64,000 nucleotides of DNA from Cephaloticoccus sp. (GCA_021734075.1 JAIPJW010000005.1:1-64000); one strand, 5' to 3'; shown: positions 20,590 through 30,504, numbered from the stretch's first letter. A program made the numbers and translations. Notes: generated by a model from the letters alone, not told the origin.

Positions 20590-21180
20590 GCAGGGGTCCG
20601 GGCAGCTTGCAGGATTGTTGCCTGAGAGTCCCGCACAAATTTTCGCTGCCAGTTACGCACCCATGGTCTGGCCGCTCGTGCCGCCCAGAAACGCGGCCGG
20701 GAAAATGCCTGCACCCGATACCACACGGTGCCGTCCGCCCATTGTTCAATGGTGAAAAGTTCTTCCCCCTGCTCCAAATGTGCGGGCAAGGTGCCATAGG
20801 CAAAGCCCCGGCGACGCACCGGCAGTTGCTCATCCACCAGATAGACCACGCGGCAGGCATTGAGCCACCACAGGCCCGATGCCCTGGCCTGCACGATCAG
20901 GTTCAGGCCGGGGCGAATTTGGCCCGTTTCCGCTGTGATGATGCGGGTCCATGCGGGGGGGAAACATTTGCCATTCAAACAGGGCTGCCACCGCCCGGTC
21001 ATACACCGCATTGCCCTCGCCCAATTGCACCTCATTGTCGTCATAATCGTAACCGCGCGGGGGATGGCCCCGGGTGGCCCCGACCTCCCGAAAGGAAAAA
21101 CCCTCGGCGTTCTGCCGGGTCAAAAATTCCTGCACCAGGGTTTCAGTCGGCGTGAAAAATGACCAATGCGGGACTAGCAT
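20586..21180 (-). pseudogene. DUF1990-family protein, frameshifted at a C7 tract
   Basis: N-terminal half (FSFREVGATRGHPPRGYDYDDNEVQLGEGNAVYDRAVAALFEWQMFPP) lies in ORF 20830..21234; C-terminal half (CRVVYLVDEQLPVRRRGFAYGTLPAHLEQGEELFTIEQWADGTVWYRVQAFSRP) lies in ORF 20586..21044, a different frame. Confidence 0.7.
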
Positions 21181-21282
21181 TGTTTGTAACCTAGGGCTGC
21201 GGCGCACTCCCTGTCCACCGCATCTTGTTCTCAATTATTTTGCGGCTTTGCCTTTGCGTGGCGGTTTGCTCAACCTCCCGCG

Positions 21283-22671
21283 ATGAGACCGCTGTTTTTG
21301 CTTCGAAGCCTGCTGCTCGTGATGACACTACCCGTCTTGGCTTGGGCCAACGGTCGCATTGTTTCAGGCCCGATGCTTGGTTACCGGGCCCACCGCGAAG
21401 TGTTTTTGTGGCTGGAAACAAAGGAAGCGCAGCAAGTCACCCTGACCTATTGGTTGCGTGACCAACCCGCCACCTCGAAGTCGATAACCCATAAGCATGT
21501 CACGCCCAATCCCGCGGGGACCCAGATCCACCATTTTCGACCGGGTTTGCTGAGGATGGGCGGCACCTACGACTATCGCCTCACGATTGATGGGGTTGAT
21601 CAAGCCGTGGCTGCGCCGAAAACATTTCAAACCCAGCCGCTTTGGGAATGGCGCACTCCGCCTCCCGATTTTTCCTTTCTGGTCGGATCCTGCGCCTACA
21701 TCAATGACCCCGAATACGATCGTCCCGGACCCGGCTACGGCAAGACCACCCATACGCTGGAACTCATGGGTGACAGCGGTGCCGACTTCATGATCTGGAC
21801 CGGTGACAACTGGTATTGGCGTGAACCCGACTATGATTCAATCAGTGGTCTCTGGTATCGTCCTTCACACGACCGGTCCATTCCACAAATGCAGAAACTC
21901 CTCGGCGTGATGCATCACTATGCCACCTGGGATGATCACGACTACGGGCCCAACGATTCCAATTGGTCCTTCGAATACAAGGACATGGCCTTGGCCATCT
22001 TCAAGGCCTACTGGGGCAATCACAGCTACGGGGAGCCCGGCAACCCCGGCGTCTACAGCAAATTCTACTGGGGTGATGCGGCATTCTTCCTGATGGACAA
22101 TCACTATTACCGCGATGCGGCGGGGCTCGATCAGGACAAAAATCCGGACAAATCCCAATGGGGCCGCGCGCAATTGGAATGGCTCAAGCAATCCTTGCTC
22201 GGGGCCATGGAACTCAAACATTTCAAGTTTCTCTTCATCGCCACGGGCAATCAAATGCTGCAATCCACCTCGCGGGGGGAAAGCCACGAACTTTATCGGA
22301 AGGAACGGGAAGAACTGATGGATTTCATCCTCGAGAATGGAATCACGGGTGTGGTTTTTCTGACCGGAGACGTGCATTTCTCCGCGATGTATCAGCGGGT
22401 GCTTGGTGACCAAGGACAGAAAATTTACGAGATCACTTCATCACCCATTACGAGCGGAGCCTGGACCAATATTGCGGATACTCCGGGTGGCAGCGATCCG
22501 GCACTGATTTCCGGCACCATCGTAAACGACCAAAACTTCATGCGGATCGATATCACTGGCGAAGATGCCACCCGCACGCTAAAAATCACCTGTGTCGACA
22601 AGCAGGGCACCGTGCGATTCGTCCGTAACATCAAGGCTACTGAACTCGGCTACAAACCACGCCAGCGATGA
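21283..22671 (+). CDS. PhoD-like alkaline phosphatase/phosphodiesterase
   Basis: Signal peptide; VGSCAYIND, WTGDNWYWREPDY, ATWDDHDYGPNDSN, LTGDVHFSAM metal-ligand motifs. Confidence 0.88.
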   Translation: MRPLFLLRSLLLVMTLPVLAWANGRIVSGPMLGYRAHREVFLWLETKEAQQVTLTYWLRDQPATSKSITHKHVTPNPAGTQIHHFRPGLLRMGGTYDYRLTIDGVDQAVAAPKTFQTQPLWEWRTPPPDFSFLVGSCAYINDPEYDRPGPGYGKTTHTLELMGDSGADFMIWTGDNWYWREPDYDSISGLWYRPSHDRSIPQMQKLLGVMHHYATWDDHDYGPNDSNWSFEYKDMALAIFKAYWGNHSYGEPGNPGVYSKFYWGDAAFFLMDNHYYRDAAGLDQDKNPDKSQWGRAQLEWLKQSLLGAMELKHFKFLFIATGNQMLQSTSRGESHELYRKEREELMDFILENGITGVVFLTGDVHFSAMYQRVLGDQGQKIYEITSSPITSGAWTNIADTPGGSDPALISGTIVNDQNFMRIDITGEDATRTLKITCVDKQGTVRFVRNIKATELGYKPRQR

Positions 22672-23465
22672 ATCGCAGCAAACAACCAACTCCTATGAAT
22701 ACCCGCAAAGAGATCGTTGAAAACTGGCTGCCGCGTTACACCGGACTGGCCCTGGAGGAATTCGGCGAATACATCCTGCTGACCAATTTTGACCATTACG
22801 TGAAACTCTTCGCGCAGTGGCATCGCGTGCCGGTCAAGGGCAAGGACAAACCCATGCCCAATGCCACTGCCGGGGAAATCACCATCATAAATTTCGGCAT
22901 GGGCAGTGCCACGGCCGCGACCGTGATGGATTTGCTCAGCGCGATCAAACCGAAGGCCGTGCTCTTCCTCGGCAAGTGCGGGGGCATCAAACACCGCACT
23001 TCGATCGGCGATTTCATTCTCCCCATCGCCGCCATTCGCGGCGAGGGCACGAGCAACGACTACTACCCTCCGGAGGTTCCTGCCCTGCCCGCCTTTGCCC
23101 TGCAGAAAGCCATCTCCACGACCATCCGGGAACATGCGCGCGACTATTGGACCGGCACGGTCTACACCACCAACCGCCGGGTCTGGGAGCACGATGCCGA
23201 ATTCAAAAAATACCTCCGGAAAATCCGCGTGCTCTGCATCGATATGGAGACGGCCACCATTTTCATGACCGGCTTTTTCAACGAAATCCCCACCGGCGCA
23301 CTGTTACTCGTTTCCGATCAACCCATGGTGCCCGAAGGCGTGAAAACCGCGGAAAGCGACAAGGCGGTGGATGCCAACTATGTCAGTGATCACATCCGCA
23401 TCGGCATCGATTCCCTCAAGCAGCTCATCAACAAGGGCGTCACCGTGAAGCATCTGCAGTTCTAG
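22668..23465 (+). CDS. amn: AMP nucleosidase-like (PNP/UDP family)
   Basis: ITIINFGMGSATAATVMDLLSAIKPKAVLFLGKCGGIK, CIDMETATIF, LVSDQPM. ATGA overlap with the phosphatase; internal ATG 22695 is an alternative start. Confidence 0.8.
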   Translation: MNRSKQPTPMNTRKEIVENWLPRYTGLALEEFGEYILLTNFDHYVKLFAQWHRVPVKGKDKPMPNATAGEITIINFGMGSATAATVMDLLSAIKPKAVLFLGKCGGIKHRTSIGDFILPIAAIRGEGTSNDYYPPEVPALPAFALQKAISTTIREHARDYWTGTVYTTNRRVWEHDAEFKKYLRKIRVLCIDMETATIFMTGFFNEIPTGALLLVSDQPMVPEGVKTAESDKAVDANYVSDHIRIGIDSLKQLINKGVTVKHLQF

Positions 23466-23480
23466 CCAACCCGCTGCCTG

Positions 23481-24326
23481 CTAACCTCTCACCGTGGGAT
23501 GGGCTTGCAGGCGATAACGACGCGGGCTCACTCCAAATCGCTTCCGGAACAACGCGTAAAAATGCGAAAGGTTCGTGAGCCCGCAATCGAGCATGATCTC
23601 GATGATGGGTCGTGAGGTTCCCGCCAATTGCCCCGCGCTGTAATCGATTCGCGCCGTGTTTACGATGTCGGTCGGGGTTGCCCCCAGCCAACGCAAGGCG
23701 GCCCGCGACACATGGGAGGGACTGCGTCCCGCCAAACGGGCAAATGCCACCGTGCCCCCGACAAAGTTGTCCGGTCGCCCTATCTCAAGTTGCGCCCGCA
23801 GCAGCCAATCCGGCACTGGTTCCTGCTGCATGATCGGTTTCATCGGACGCAAATTGGGCAGTTCCATCAAAAACCCATCCACCAGCACCCGTGGTCTGGT
23901 CGTGGAAGCCAGTCGCTCTGCCCAAAGCTTCAGGCCCGTCTGCGCCCGGACAGATAATGCCCAGGCCCTCTGCTCCCCGGGCAGCTCAAACCAATCCGTT
24001 TCCGTTTCAAAATATCGTCGATGCACGACCCGCCAACACACGCTGGGAAAGGCCAGGTTCACGATGCGCATTGGAGCCTCCTTTGAACCAGCCACGCGGT
24101 GCCGGTCCGACGGGTGAATCAGATGCAAGACTCCGGGTTGCAGGATCCGGGTCTTGCCGTTCCAGCGATGCTCACCGCGGCCATGAGTCACCCAAAACAC
24201 TTCGTGATAATCGTGATCGTGGTAGCGCACCCCGTCTTCAGCCGACAACTCGGTGTGCGCAAAGTGATAACTTTCGCCGGGTCGGATGAAGTCCTTGATC
24301 TTGAAATGGGCACAGCGCTCAGCCAT
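23481..24326 (-). CDS. AraC-family transcriptional regulator
   Basis: N-terminal cupin (YHDHDYHEVFWVTHGRGEHRWNG), C-terminal double HTH (RSPSHVSRAALRWLGATPTDIVNTARIDYSAGQLAGTSRPIIEIMLDCGLTNLSHFYALFRKRFGVSPRRYR). Confidence 0.92.
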   Translation of the reverse strand: MAERCAHFKIKDFIRPGESYHFAHTELSAEDGVRYHDHDYHEVFWVTHGRGEHRWNGKTRILQPGVLHLIHPSDRHRVAGSKEAPMRIVNLAFPSVCWRVVHRRYFETETDWFELPGEQRAWALSVRAQTGLKLWAERLASTTRPRVLVDGFLMELPNLRPMKPIMQQEPVPDWLLRAQLEIGRPDNFVGGTVAFARLAGRSPSHVSRAALRWLGATPTDIVNTARIDYSAGQLAGTSRPIIEIMLDCGLTNLSHFYALFRKRFGVSPRRYRLQAHPTVRG

Positions 24327-24334
24327 GAAAGCAA

Positions 24335-24396
24335 TATAACACAATTAAACGCGACTATATGGCAAGATTTCCCCACATAAAGCTGTTATAACACAA
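24335..24396. promoter_or_regulatory. Candidate operator pair: direct repeats TATAACACAA in the divergent araC-like/phyH-like intergenic region
   Basis: Exact TATAACACAA at 24335-24344 and 24387-24396, 52 bp apart, next to the two divergent starts. Confidence 0.4.
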
Positions 24397-24398
24397 AC

Positions 24399-25235
24399 AT
24401 GGTTGCTTCCAATTCCTCCGCTAAATCCCATCATCGCCTCACACCCGAGCAAGTGGCCCGTTACCACGTCGAGGGTTATCATATCTTTCGCGAACCGGTT
24501 CTTCCCCAGGCCAAATTCGACGGTCTTAAGAATTGTTTCGAGGACATCCTGGACAATCTGGAGGCCGACGTGCGACCGGAATCCATGGATGTGCCGCATT
24601 TCCAGCACCCCCAGCTGTTCGAATGGCTCTTTGCCGATGAAATCCTCGATCTGGTCGAGCCCATCCTCGGTCCGGATATCGCTCTCTTTTCCAGCCATTT
24701 TATCTGCAAGCCCAAGGGCAATGGCAAACGGGTGCCGTGGCATGAGGATTCCCATTATTGGAAGACAATGATCTCCCCGATGGAGGTCGTCACCGTCTGG
24801 TTGGCCATTGACCCGTCCACCAAGATCAACGGTTGCATGAACATCATTCCGCGCACGCACACCAGCGGCAAACAGGGCTTTTCGGATTATGATGACCTGA
24901 AGCCGGGTGAAGCGGTGTTCCCCGATGAAATCAAGGCCGCCCAGCGTGACCCCAGCCGGGCCATCGCCATCGAGCTCGATGCCAACCAGTGCAGCTTGCA
25001 CGACGGCCGCATCATTCACGGCAGTGAGCCCAATACCAGCGACATCCGCCGCTGCGGCTACACCATGCGCTATATCAGCAGCAAGGTGCGCCTGAACCAG
25101 GATATGGTGGGCACCTACCACAACATCTACCTGGCCCGGGGCAAGGACCTCGCTGGCAACACCTATGGCGATCCGACCAAGGCCTACGCCGAGATGGCCC
25201 GCTTCCGCGCCAAGCACGGCAAGAACGGGCATTGA
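24399..25235 (+). CDS. Phytanoyl-CoA dioxygenase (PhyH) family protein
   Basis: Fe(II)/2OG motif VPWHEDSHYWKTM..VTVWLAIDPSTKINGCMNIIPRTH and distal His SLHDGRIIHGSEPN. Confidence 0.88.
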   Translation: MVASNSSAKSHHRLTPEQVARYHVEGYHIFREPVLPQAKFDGLKNCFEDILDNLEADVRPESMDVPHFQHPQLFEWLFADEILDLVEPILGPDIALFSSHFICKPKGNGKRVPWHEDSHYWKTMISPMEVVTVWLAIDPSTKINGCMNIIPRTHTSGKQGFSDYDDLKPGEAVFPDEIKAAQRDPSRAIAIELDANQCSLHDGRIIHGSEPNTSDIRRCGYTMRYISSKVRLNQDMVGTYHNIYLARGKDLAGNTYGDPTKAYAEMARFRAKHGKNGH

Positions 25236-25256
25236 GGAATACCGGGAAAGGGAATC

Positions 25257-26189
25257 TCAACCGAACAATTCGGGCAATTCCACCCGGGCGATGCGTCCGA
25301 CTTCCGTCGCGGTGGCCTGGTCGATGAATTGATAGGGCCAGCGGAGGCGCGGGGTCATGCCCGGCAGCCAGCCACCGGCACTGGCCATCATCTTGTCGAT
25401 GGCGGTGCCCGAGACACCGCGCTCGCGCATGAGTCGCCCGGCTTGGGTTGTCCAGAAATTTAGAATCCTGGTCTCAAGTGCCAAGGCCGCAGAAGGATCC
25501 GTTTTAATCAATTCCCACCAGCGTTGGGCACCTTTGGGCGACAAACAGGCCACATTAGAGTAGCAACCGCGGGCACCTTGCTGGCAGCCCGAAGCCATGC
25601 GATGTCCCGCCACAAACACCGAGATTTTTTCCAGCACCGGCTTCATTTCGGCATACCAATTGGCATCGCCGCCCAGCACCTTGATGCCGACAATTTCGGG
25701 CACCGCATTGATCACTTGCAGCAGCTCGGCCGAATTAAACAAGGGCTTCGCGTGGGGCGGATTGTAGAGAATCAGAGGTATGCCGTCAGCCACCTTTGCC
25801 ACCCGACCGAGAAAGGCTATCGCTTCGCTTACCCCCACCGGCAACCAGTCCGGCAAAATCACCTGCAGCCCCGAGGGCCGCAACTCCCTTGCCCGGCGCA
25901 CCAATTCCAAAGTCGCCTGGGGGCTGGTGTGGCTGGCTCCGATTTGAAAGGGCATCCCTGACTGGGTGCAGATATCCGCCAACATGCCGTTGATGCGGTC
26001 AAATTCCGCTTCACTCTGGGTCCAGAATTCCCCGGCGCTGCCGTTGGAATAAACGCCGGAGACTCCCGCATCCACCAGATGCTGCAGCTCCAGACGCAAT
26101 AAATCGAAATCGATCGAATCATCATCCCGCAGTGGCAGCAGCAGAGTGCCCCAGACGCCCTGCAGTGTATCCCGAGTCAATGGAGTCAT
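25257..26189 (-). CDS. Dihydrodipicolinate synthase (DapA/NAL) family protein
   Basis: GVWGTLLLPLRDDDSIDFDLLRLELQHLVDAGVSGVYSNGSAGEFW; LILYNPP; GIKVLGG Schiff-base Lys region. Confidence 0.88.
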   Translation of the reverse strand: MTPLTRDTLQGVWGTLLLPLRDDDSIDFDLLRLELQHLVDAGVSGVYSNGSAGEFWTQSEAEFDRINGMLADICTQSGMPFQIGASHTSPQATLELVRRARELRPSGLQVILPDWLPVGVSEAIAFLGRVAKVADGIPLILYNPPHAKPLFNSAELLQVINAVPEIVGIKVLGGDANWYAEMKPVLEKISVFVAGHRMASGCQQGARGCYSNVACLSPKGAQRWWELIKTDPSAALALETRILNFWTTQAGRLMRERGVSGTAIDKMMASAGGWLPGMTPRLRWPYQFIDQATATEVGRIARVELPELFG

Positions 26190-26239
26190 AAGCGAAAAGA
26201 CCTACGTTCAGAGTCGCAACCAGTTTTCTCCCGGATCGT

Positions 26240-27172
26240 TCACGGCACAACTGCAAACCAGAAAGGGGCGAATAACTCGGTTTCATTCATGTTGACCTGA
26301 GCCCAGGTCACATAGCGACCCGGGGTCGGGATGGTTATTTGGAAACTAAGCGTAGGCTGCATACGATCCGGCGGGACCGACAAATCGACCTCCTGAGGAT
26401 GTAAATGGGCAAAGCCGGAACGCGCTTCATCAAAGGCGACGACATGGGCGTAGGCCCCCATGACGGTGTGCAGAGGCACTTCCCCCCCGGCGAGAGCGGT
26501 AATCGTCAAACGCATCAGGGCTTCCCGACCGGCCCGAATTTGTCCCCCGGACGGGCGCAATTCAAACCGGTAACCCGACACATTCACCACCCATGACTGG
26601 CGTTGCGCAGCGGCGATGGTTTCGGCGGTCGGAGTCGGGCCCGTGACATCAAGTGCCGCATTGGCATACAGCCCCAAGCCCGTGGCCGCGGGGGTGAAAT
26701 CGGCAAAGAACCGATACTCCCCGCCAAATTGAGGCGTGAAGCGAAAGTGCCATTCTCCGGGGATGCGCTGTGGCTGGGGATGCACGTGGTGATAATCCAT
26801 CAACTGCGGATCGATGATCATCAGGTGAAGCAGTTCCGTATGCACCGTCAGTAAATCAGCCGGGGCAATGGGTTTGCCGGCATGTGTCTTCAGGGTGAGT
26901 TTCACCTCAACTTCCTGTCCGGCGACCAACGGCGCCAAGGGGGTGAGTTGCAGGTTCACGGGAGAACTCACATTGACCACGGGAAGAAACTGCGGGTTCG
27001 CCGGATCACACATCTGAATGACATTCTCGCCCTCCACCCGAAAATCCATGTGGCTGAGATTGGTCCCGGTCGGGAGCACCCGGAACAGGGCATACAAACC
27101 CACGGACAGAACCGTAATGCGCAGGATGCGCCACCACGGTCGCGCAAACAAATTGGAGGCCGGAGCACTCAT
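26240..27172 (-). CDS. Membrane-anchored His-rich protein, candidate copper-handling factor of the oxidase locus
   Basis: N-terminal TM; YHHVHP, FAHLHPQE, GEYRFFADFTP motifs; start codon overlaps the SCO stop codon. Confidence 0.5.
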   Translation of the reverse strand: MSAPASNLFARPWWRILRITVLSVGLYALFRVLPTGTNLSHMDFRVEGENVIQMCDPANPQFLPVVNVSSPVNLQLTPLAPLVAGQEVEVKLTLKTHAGKPIAPADLLTVHTELLHLMIIDPQLMDYHHVHPQPQRIPGEWHFRFTPQFGGEYRFFADFTPAATGLGLYANAALDVTGPTPTAETIAAAQRQSWVVNVSGYRFELRPSGGQIRAGREALMRLTITALAGGEVPLHTVMGAYAHVVAFDEARSGFAHLHPQEVDLSVPPDRMQPTLSFQITIPTPGRYVTWAQVNMNETELFAPFWFAVVP

Positions 27173-28071
27173 TACTTGCGCATCTTGGCCACAAAATCCT
27201 TGGGATCCCACAAGGTGCCGTCCGCCCGATGGATGATCCGACCGTTTTCATTGATGAGCAGCGTCGTGAGGGTGTGTTTGATGATACTGCCTTCAAATTG
27301 CGCGATGACCCCAAATTGCGTCAGCAGGTCCTTGATCGAACGTTCCGGGCCGGTCAAAAAACTGAAATTGGAGGTATCGATGTCACGGGCCTTGGCGTAA
27401 TCGCGCAGCACACCGGGGGAGTCGTGTTCGGGATCGAGCGTAATCGAAACCAGCTCCAAGTTGGGCACGCCGGTCTTCCGAGCGAGCTCCTGGGTGGCCA
27501 TCATCTTCATGGTGGCAGCCGGACACATCGTGGCCACGGGACACCGCGTATAAATGAAGTTGAGCATGATCTGCTTGCCACGAAACCGCGCACTCTGCAC
27601 CACCGCACCGGTCTGATCGTAGAGCACAAAATCCGGCAGATTCTCACCCACTTCGCGATAAGGGCTGTTGCCCCGAATCAAGGTGTCCTGCCGCAACGCA
27701 TCCTCACCGGCCTTGAGGGTGGCCGCAGACATCGCATCATCGGGCCAGATGTTTTCCAGCCGGAAGTGACCCGTGTCACTGGGAATTACCTCCGCCTTGA
27801 TGCGTTGACCTTCCTGGGCATTTGCCGCATCGCCGGCCGACACCGAAAACTCCATCGTCATCGCCGGCATGTAGTCTGGAATTTCCTCATGTTGCACAAT
27901 TAACACGTTTTGCTTCGTATCGACCGAGAGTATCTCACCGCGCAAGGGATAACGCTTTTCGGCTGGGGCGGTGGCCTCGGTTGCCGCCGGTTTATCCGCG
28001 TCTGATCGGGCACAACCGGAAGCGGCAAACAAAATCAGCATGGCCCCCACTAGGCGGGAATAAGAGTTCAT
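27172..28071 (-). CDS. SCO1/SenC-type copper chaperone lipoprotein with N-terminal CusF-like domain
   Basis: Lipobox ASGC; CusF-like RGEILSVDTKQNVLIVQHEEIPDYMPAMTMEF; SCO-type FIYTRCPVATMCP and LVSITLDPEHDSPGVLRDYA. Confidence 0.88.
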   Translation of the reverse strand: MNSYSRLVGAMLILFAASGCARSDADKPAATEATAPAEKRYPLRGEILSVDTKQNVLIVQHEEIPDYMPAMTMEFSVSAGDAANAQEGQRIKAEVIPSDTGHFRLENIWPDDAMSAATLKAGEDALRQDTLIRGNSPYREVGENLPDFVLYDQTGAVVQSARFRGKQIMLNFIYTRCPVATMCPAATMKMMATQELARKTGVPNLELVSITLDPEHDSPGVLRDYAKARDIDTSNFSFLTGPERSIKDLLTQFGVIAQFEGSIIKHTLTTLLINENGRIIHRADGTLWDPKDFVAKMRK

Positions 28072-28157
28072 GCCTATACGGATTCGCCCTGAGAATTAAT
28101 TGTCAAAGGGTTTGCGGCAATTGGTGCGGTTGTTTCTATCTCGCAGTTTTCCCGCTA

Positions 28158-29141
28158 ATGTCCTCAACGACACCAAATCCGCCCCCTCCTGTCTACCAAC
28201 CCGCGTTGGCTTGGTTTGCCCTGATCGGCGGAGCCTGGGTCTTTGTATTGGTGACCCTGGGCGCATTCACCACCACCATTGGTGCCGGGATGGCTTTTGG
28301 GGATTGGCCGCTCTCCAATGGTTCAGTCAATCCCCATGGCTGGCTCGAGGATATCGCCATGTTTGCGGAACACTCCCACCGGCTCAGCGGCACAATGATG
28401 GGCCTCATCACCATCGTTCTGGCAGTCTGGCTGGCGCGAAAAGAATCCCGGCGTTGGGTTCGTCGGCTTGGCTGGGCCGCCTTGGCCATTGTGGTCGTCC
28501 AGGGGGTATTGGGCGGCACCCGCGTGCTCTTTGATGCCATTCACGTGCCGGGGTTTGAAATGACTTTGGGTCAGATGCTCCGGATTCCCCATGGCGTCCT
28601 GGCCCAGCTTTACATCTGTGTGCTGATCATAATCGCCACCGCCCTGTCGCGAAGCTGGATCGAACATTCCCGCCCTGTCACCCTCGCTCTGCGTCACAGT
28701 GGAGTCCTCTGTGTGGTGCTGCTCTTGCTCCAATTGACCGTGGCAGCCACCATGCGGCACAATTTTGCCGGACTGGCCATTCCCACTTTTCCCTATTCCA
28801 CCACCGAGGGCCAACTGCTGCCAGCCCACTGGGACTATCGCGTGGGCCTGAATTTCGCTCATCGCCTGATGGCAGTGGTTCTGTCGATCGCCCTCCTGTG
28901 GTTCGCCCTCAAACTTTGGACTGACCGGGGAGCCTCCCTGCTCATGCGTTGTGGTGCCTCGGTCATGATCAGTATGTTGGCCCTGCAGATCCTGCTCGGA
29001 GCCCACATCATCTGGCAAATGCGCGAGGTGCATGTGACCACCGGCCACGTGGTCGTCGGAGCCCTGCTGCTGGCGGTGACCTTTTGGCTGACCTGCCTGG
29101 CGCATCGCGATGCCATTGAAGACGCGCCCGAAGCACGATGA
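28158..29141 (+). CDS. ctaA: Heme A synthase (CtaA/COX15)
   Basis: EHSHRLSGTMMGL, QGVLGGTRV, FAHRLMAVVL, VTTGHVVVGALLLA. Confidence 0.88.
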   Translation: MSSTTPNPPPPVYQPALAWFALIGGAWVFVLVTLGAFTTTIGAGMAFGDWPLSNGSVNPHGWLEDIAMFAEHSHRLSGTMMGLITIVLAVWLARKESRRWVRRLGWAALAIVVVQGVLGGTRVLFDAIHVPGFEMTLGQMLRIPHGVLAQLYICVLIIIATALSRSWIEHSRPVTLALRHSGVLCVVLLLLQLTVAATMRHNFAGLAIPTFPYSTTEGQLLPAHWDYRVGLNFAHRLMAVVLSIALLWFALKLWTDRGASLLMRCGASVMISMLALQILLGAHIIWQMREVHVTTGHVVVGALLLAVTFWLTCLAHRDAIEDAPEAR

Positions 29142-30022
29142 ACCCACCCACCCCAACCAAAGCAGTTTTTGGTGACTATCTCGAGCTGACCAAACCCCGT
29201 CTGAGCCTGTTATCCGTGCTCACGGCCTTGGTGGGCTATGCTGCCGCGCGCCCTCCTTGGTTGCCGATTGAATTTGCCTCCCTGGTGATCGGCACCTGTC
29301 TGGCCGCCGGAGGTGTTGCCGCCTTGAATCAATGGCTCGAAGTTGAAACCGACGCGCGGATGCGCCGCACCGCCGATCGACCCATCCCCACCGGAAAAAT
29401 CCCCACGGGCTCCGCCTTTGTTCTCGGCGCCCTGTTATGTTGTGCATCCTTGGCCATCTTTTTCATCAAGGTCAACGGCATGGCGACGATCTTCACGCTC
29501 CTCACCATGGTTTCCTACGTGGGTTGGTATACCCCGGCAAAACGGAATTCTATTTGGGCGACAGAAATCGGCGCCTTGGCGGGTGCATTTCCTCCCCTTA
29601 TTGGGTGGTCGGCTGCTCAAGGCGGAGTTTCGACCTTGGGCTGGATCCTGTTCGTCATGATGGTGTTCTGGCAAATCCCGCATTTCATGGCGATCGCCTG
29701 GACCTACCGAAAGGACTATGCCACAGTCAATTTCCCCATGCTCTCCGTGCGGGATGAAAAAGGCGGTTGGGTGGCAGGCTGGTCTTTTGTCTGCACTTTA
29801 TTGCTGCTCATAGTGTCAGTGATCCCGGCCTTTATTGGCCTGACCAGCTTCTACTATGGCGGAGTGGCCGCGCTATCGGGGCTCTGGTTTCTTGGGCGTG
29901 CCGTGGCTTTCCTGCGGCCCGCGACCCGGGAAAAAGCGGCGCGCCGTCTGTTTTTTGCCTCGATCATCTACTTGCCCATCACCCTTGTCGCCTTGGTGAT
30001 TGATCGGGTATTATTCTTCTAA
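29138..30022 (+). CDS. ctaB: Protoheme IX farnesyltransferase (heme O synthase)
   Basis: UbiA-family: LTKPRLSLLSVLTALVGY, NQWLEVETDARMRRTADRPIPTG, YTPAKRNSIWATEIGALAGAFPPLIGW. ATGA overlap with ctaA. Confidence 0.95.
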   Translation: MNPPTPTKAVFGDYLELTKPRLSLLSVLTALVGYAAARPPWLPIEFASLVIGTCLAAGGVAALNQWLEVETDARMRRTADRPIPTGKIPTGSAFVLGALLCCASLAIFFIKVNGMATIFTLLTMVSYVGWYTPAKRNSIWATEIGALAGAFPPLIGWSAAQGGVSTLGWILFVMMVFWQIPHFMAIAWTYRKDYATVNFPMLSVRDEKGGWVAGWSFVCTLLLLIVSVIPAFIGLTSFYYGGVAALSGLWFLGRAVAFLRPATREKAARRLFFASIIYLPITLVALVIDRVLFF

Positions 30023-30027
30023 ATCAT

Positions 30028-30462
30028 ATGCATATCAACGATATACCTTCAATCAATGCGTCACTGAATGCCCTCGCTACCGTCTTGCTGACCACTGGTT
30101 TCATCTTCATCAAACGCGGCAACAAGGAGGCCCATCGGAAGTGCATGTTGGCTGCCGTGGTGGTTTCAACCGTGTTTCTCGTCGGTTACGTCTCCCATAA
30201 GATCCTCGTGCATGGAGTGCATACCCCATTTGGAGGCACCGGGACCATCAAGACCGTCTACTACACGATGCTGATTTCGCACATCCTCTTGGCCATGGCC
30301 ATTGCCTACTTGGTGCCGCGCACTTTCGTATACGCCATCAGAGGAAACTTCGAACGTCACCAGGCCTGGGCCCGCTGGACCTTCCCCATCTGGTATTATG
30401 TGTCCGTTACAGGTGTGCTTATCTATCTGTTCAATTATCAGTGGTGGCCGTTGGCTCGCTAA
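30028..30462 (+). CDS. DUF420 family membrane protein
   Basis: SLNALATVLLTTGFIFIKRGNKEAHRKCMLAAVVVSTVFLVGYVSHK and SHILLAMAI are typical of DUF420, commonly in cox loci. Confidence 0.85.
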   Translation: MHINDIPSINASLNALATVLLTTGFIFIKRGNKEAHRKCMLAAVVVSTVFLVGYVSHKILVHGVHTPFGGTGTIKTVYYTMLISHILLAMAIAYLVPRTFVYAIRGNFERHQAWARWTFPIWYYVSVTGVLIYLFNYQWWPLAR

Positions 30463-30504
30463 AGCGTTCTGCACGCGGCGCGGACAACCTGAAATTCAGC
30501 ACGC

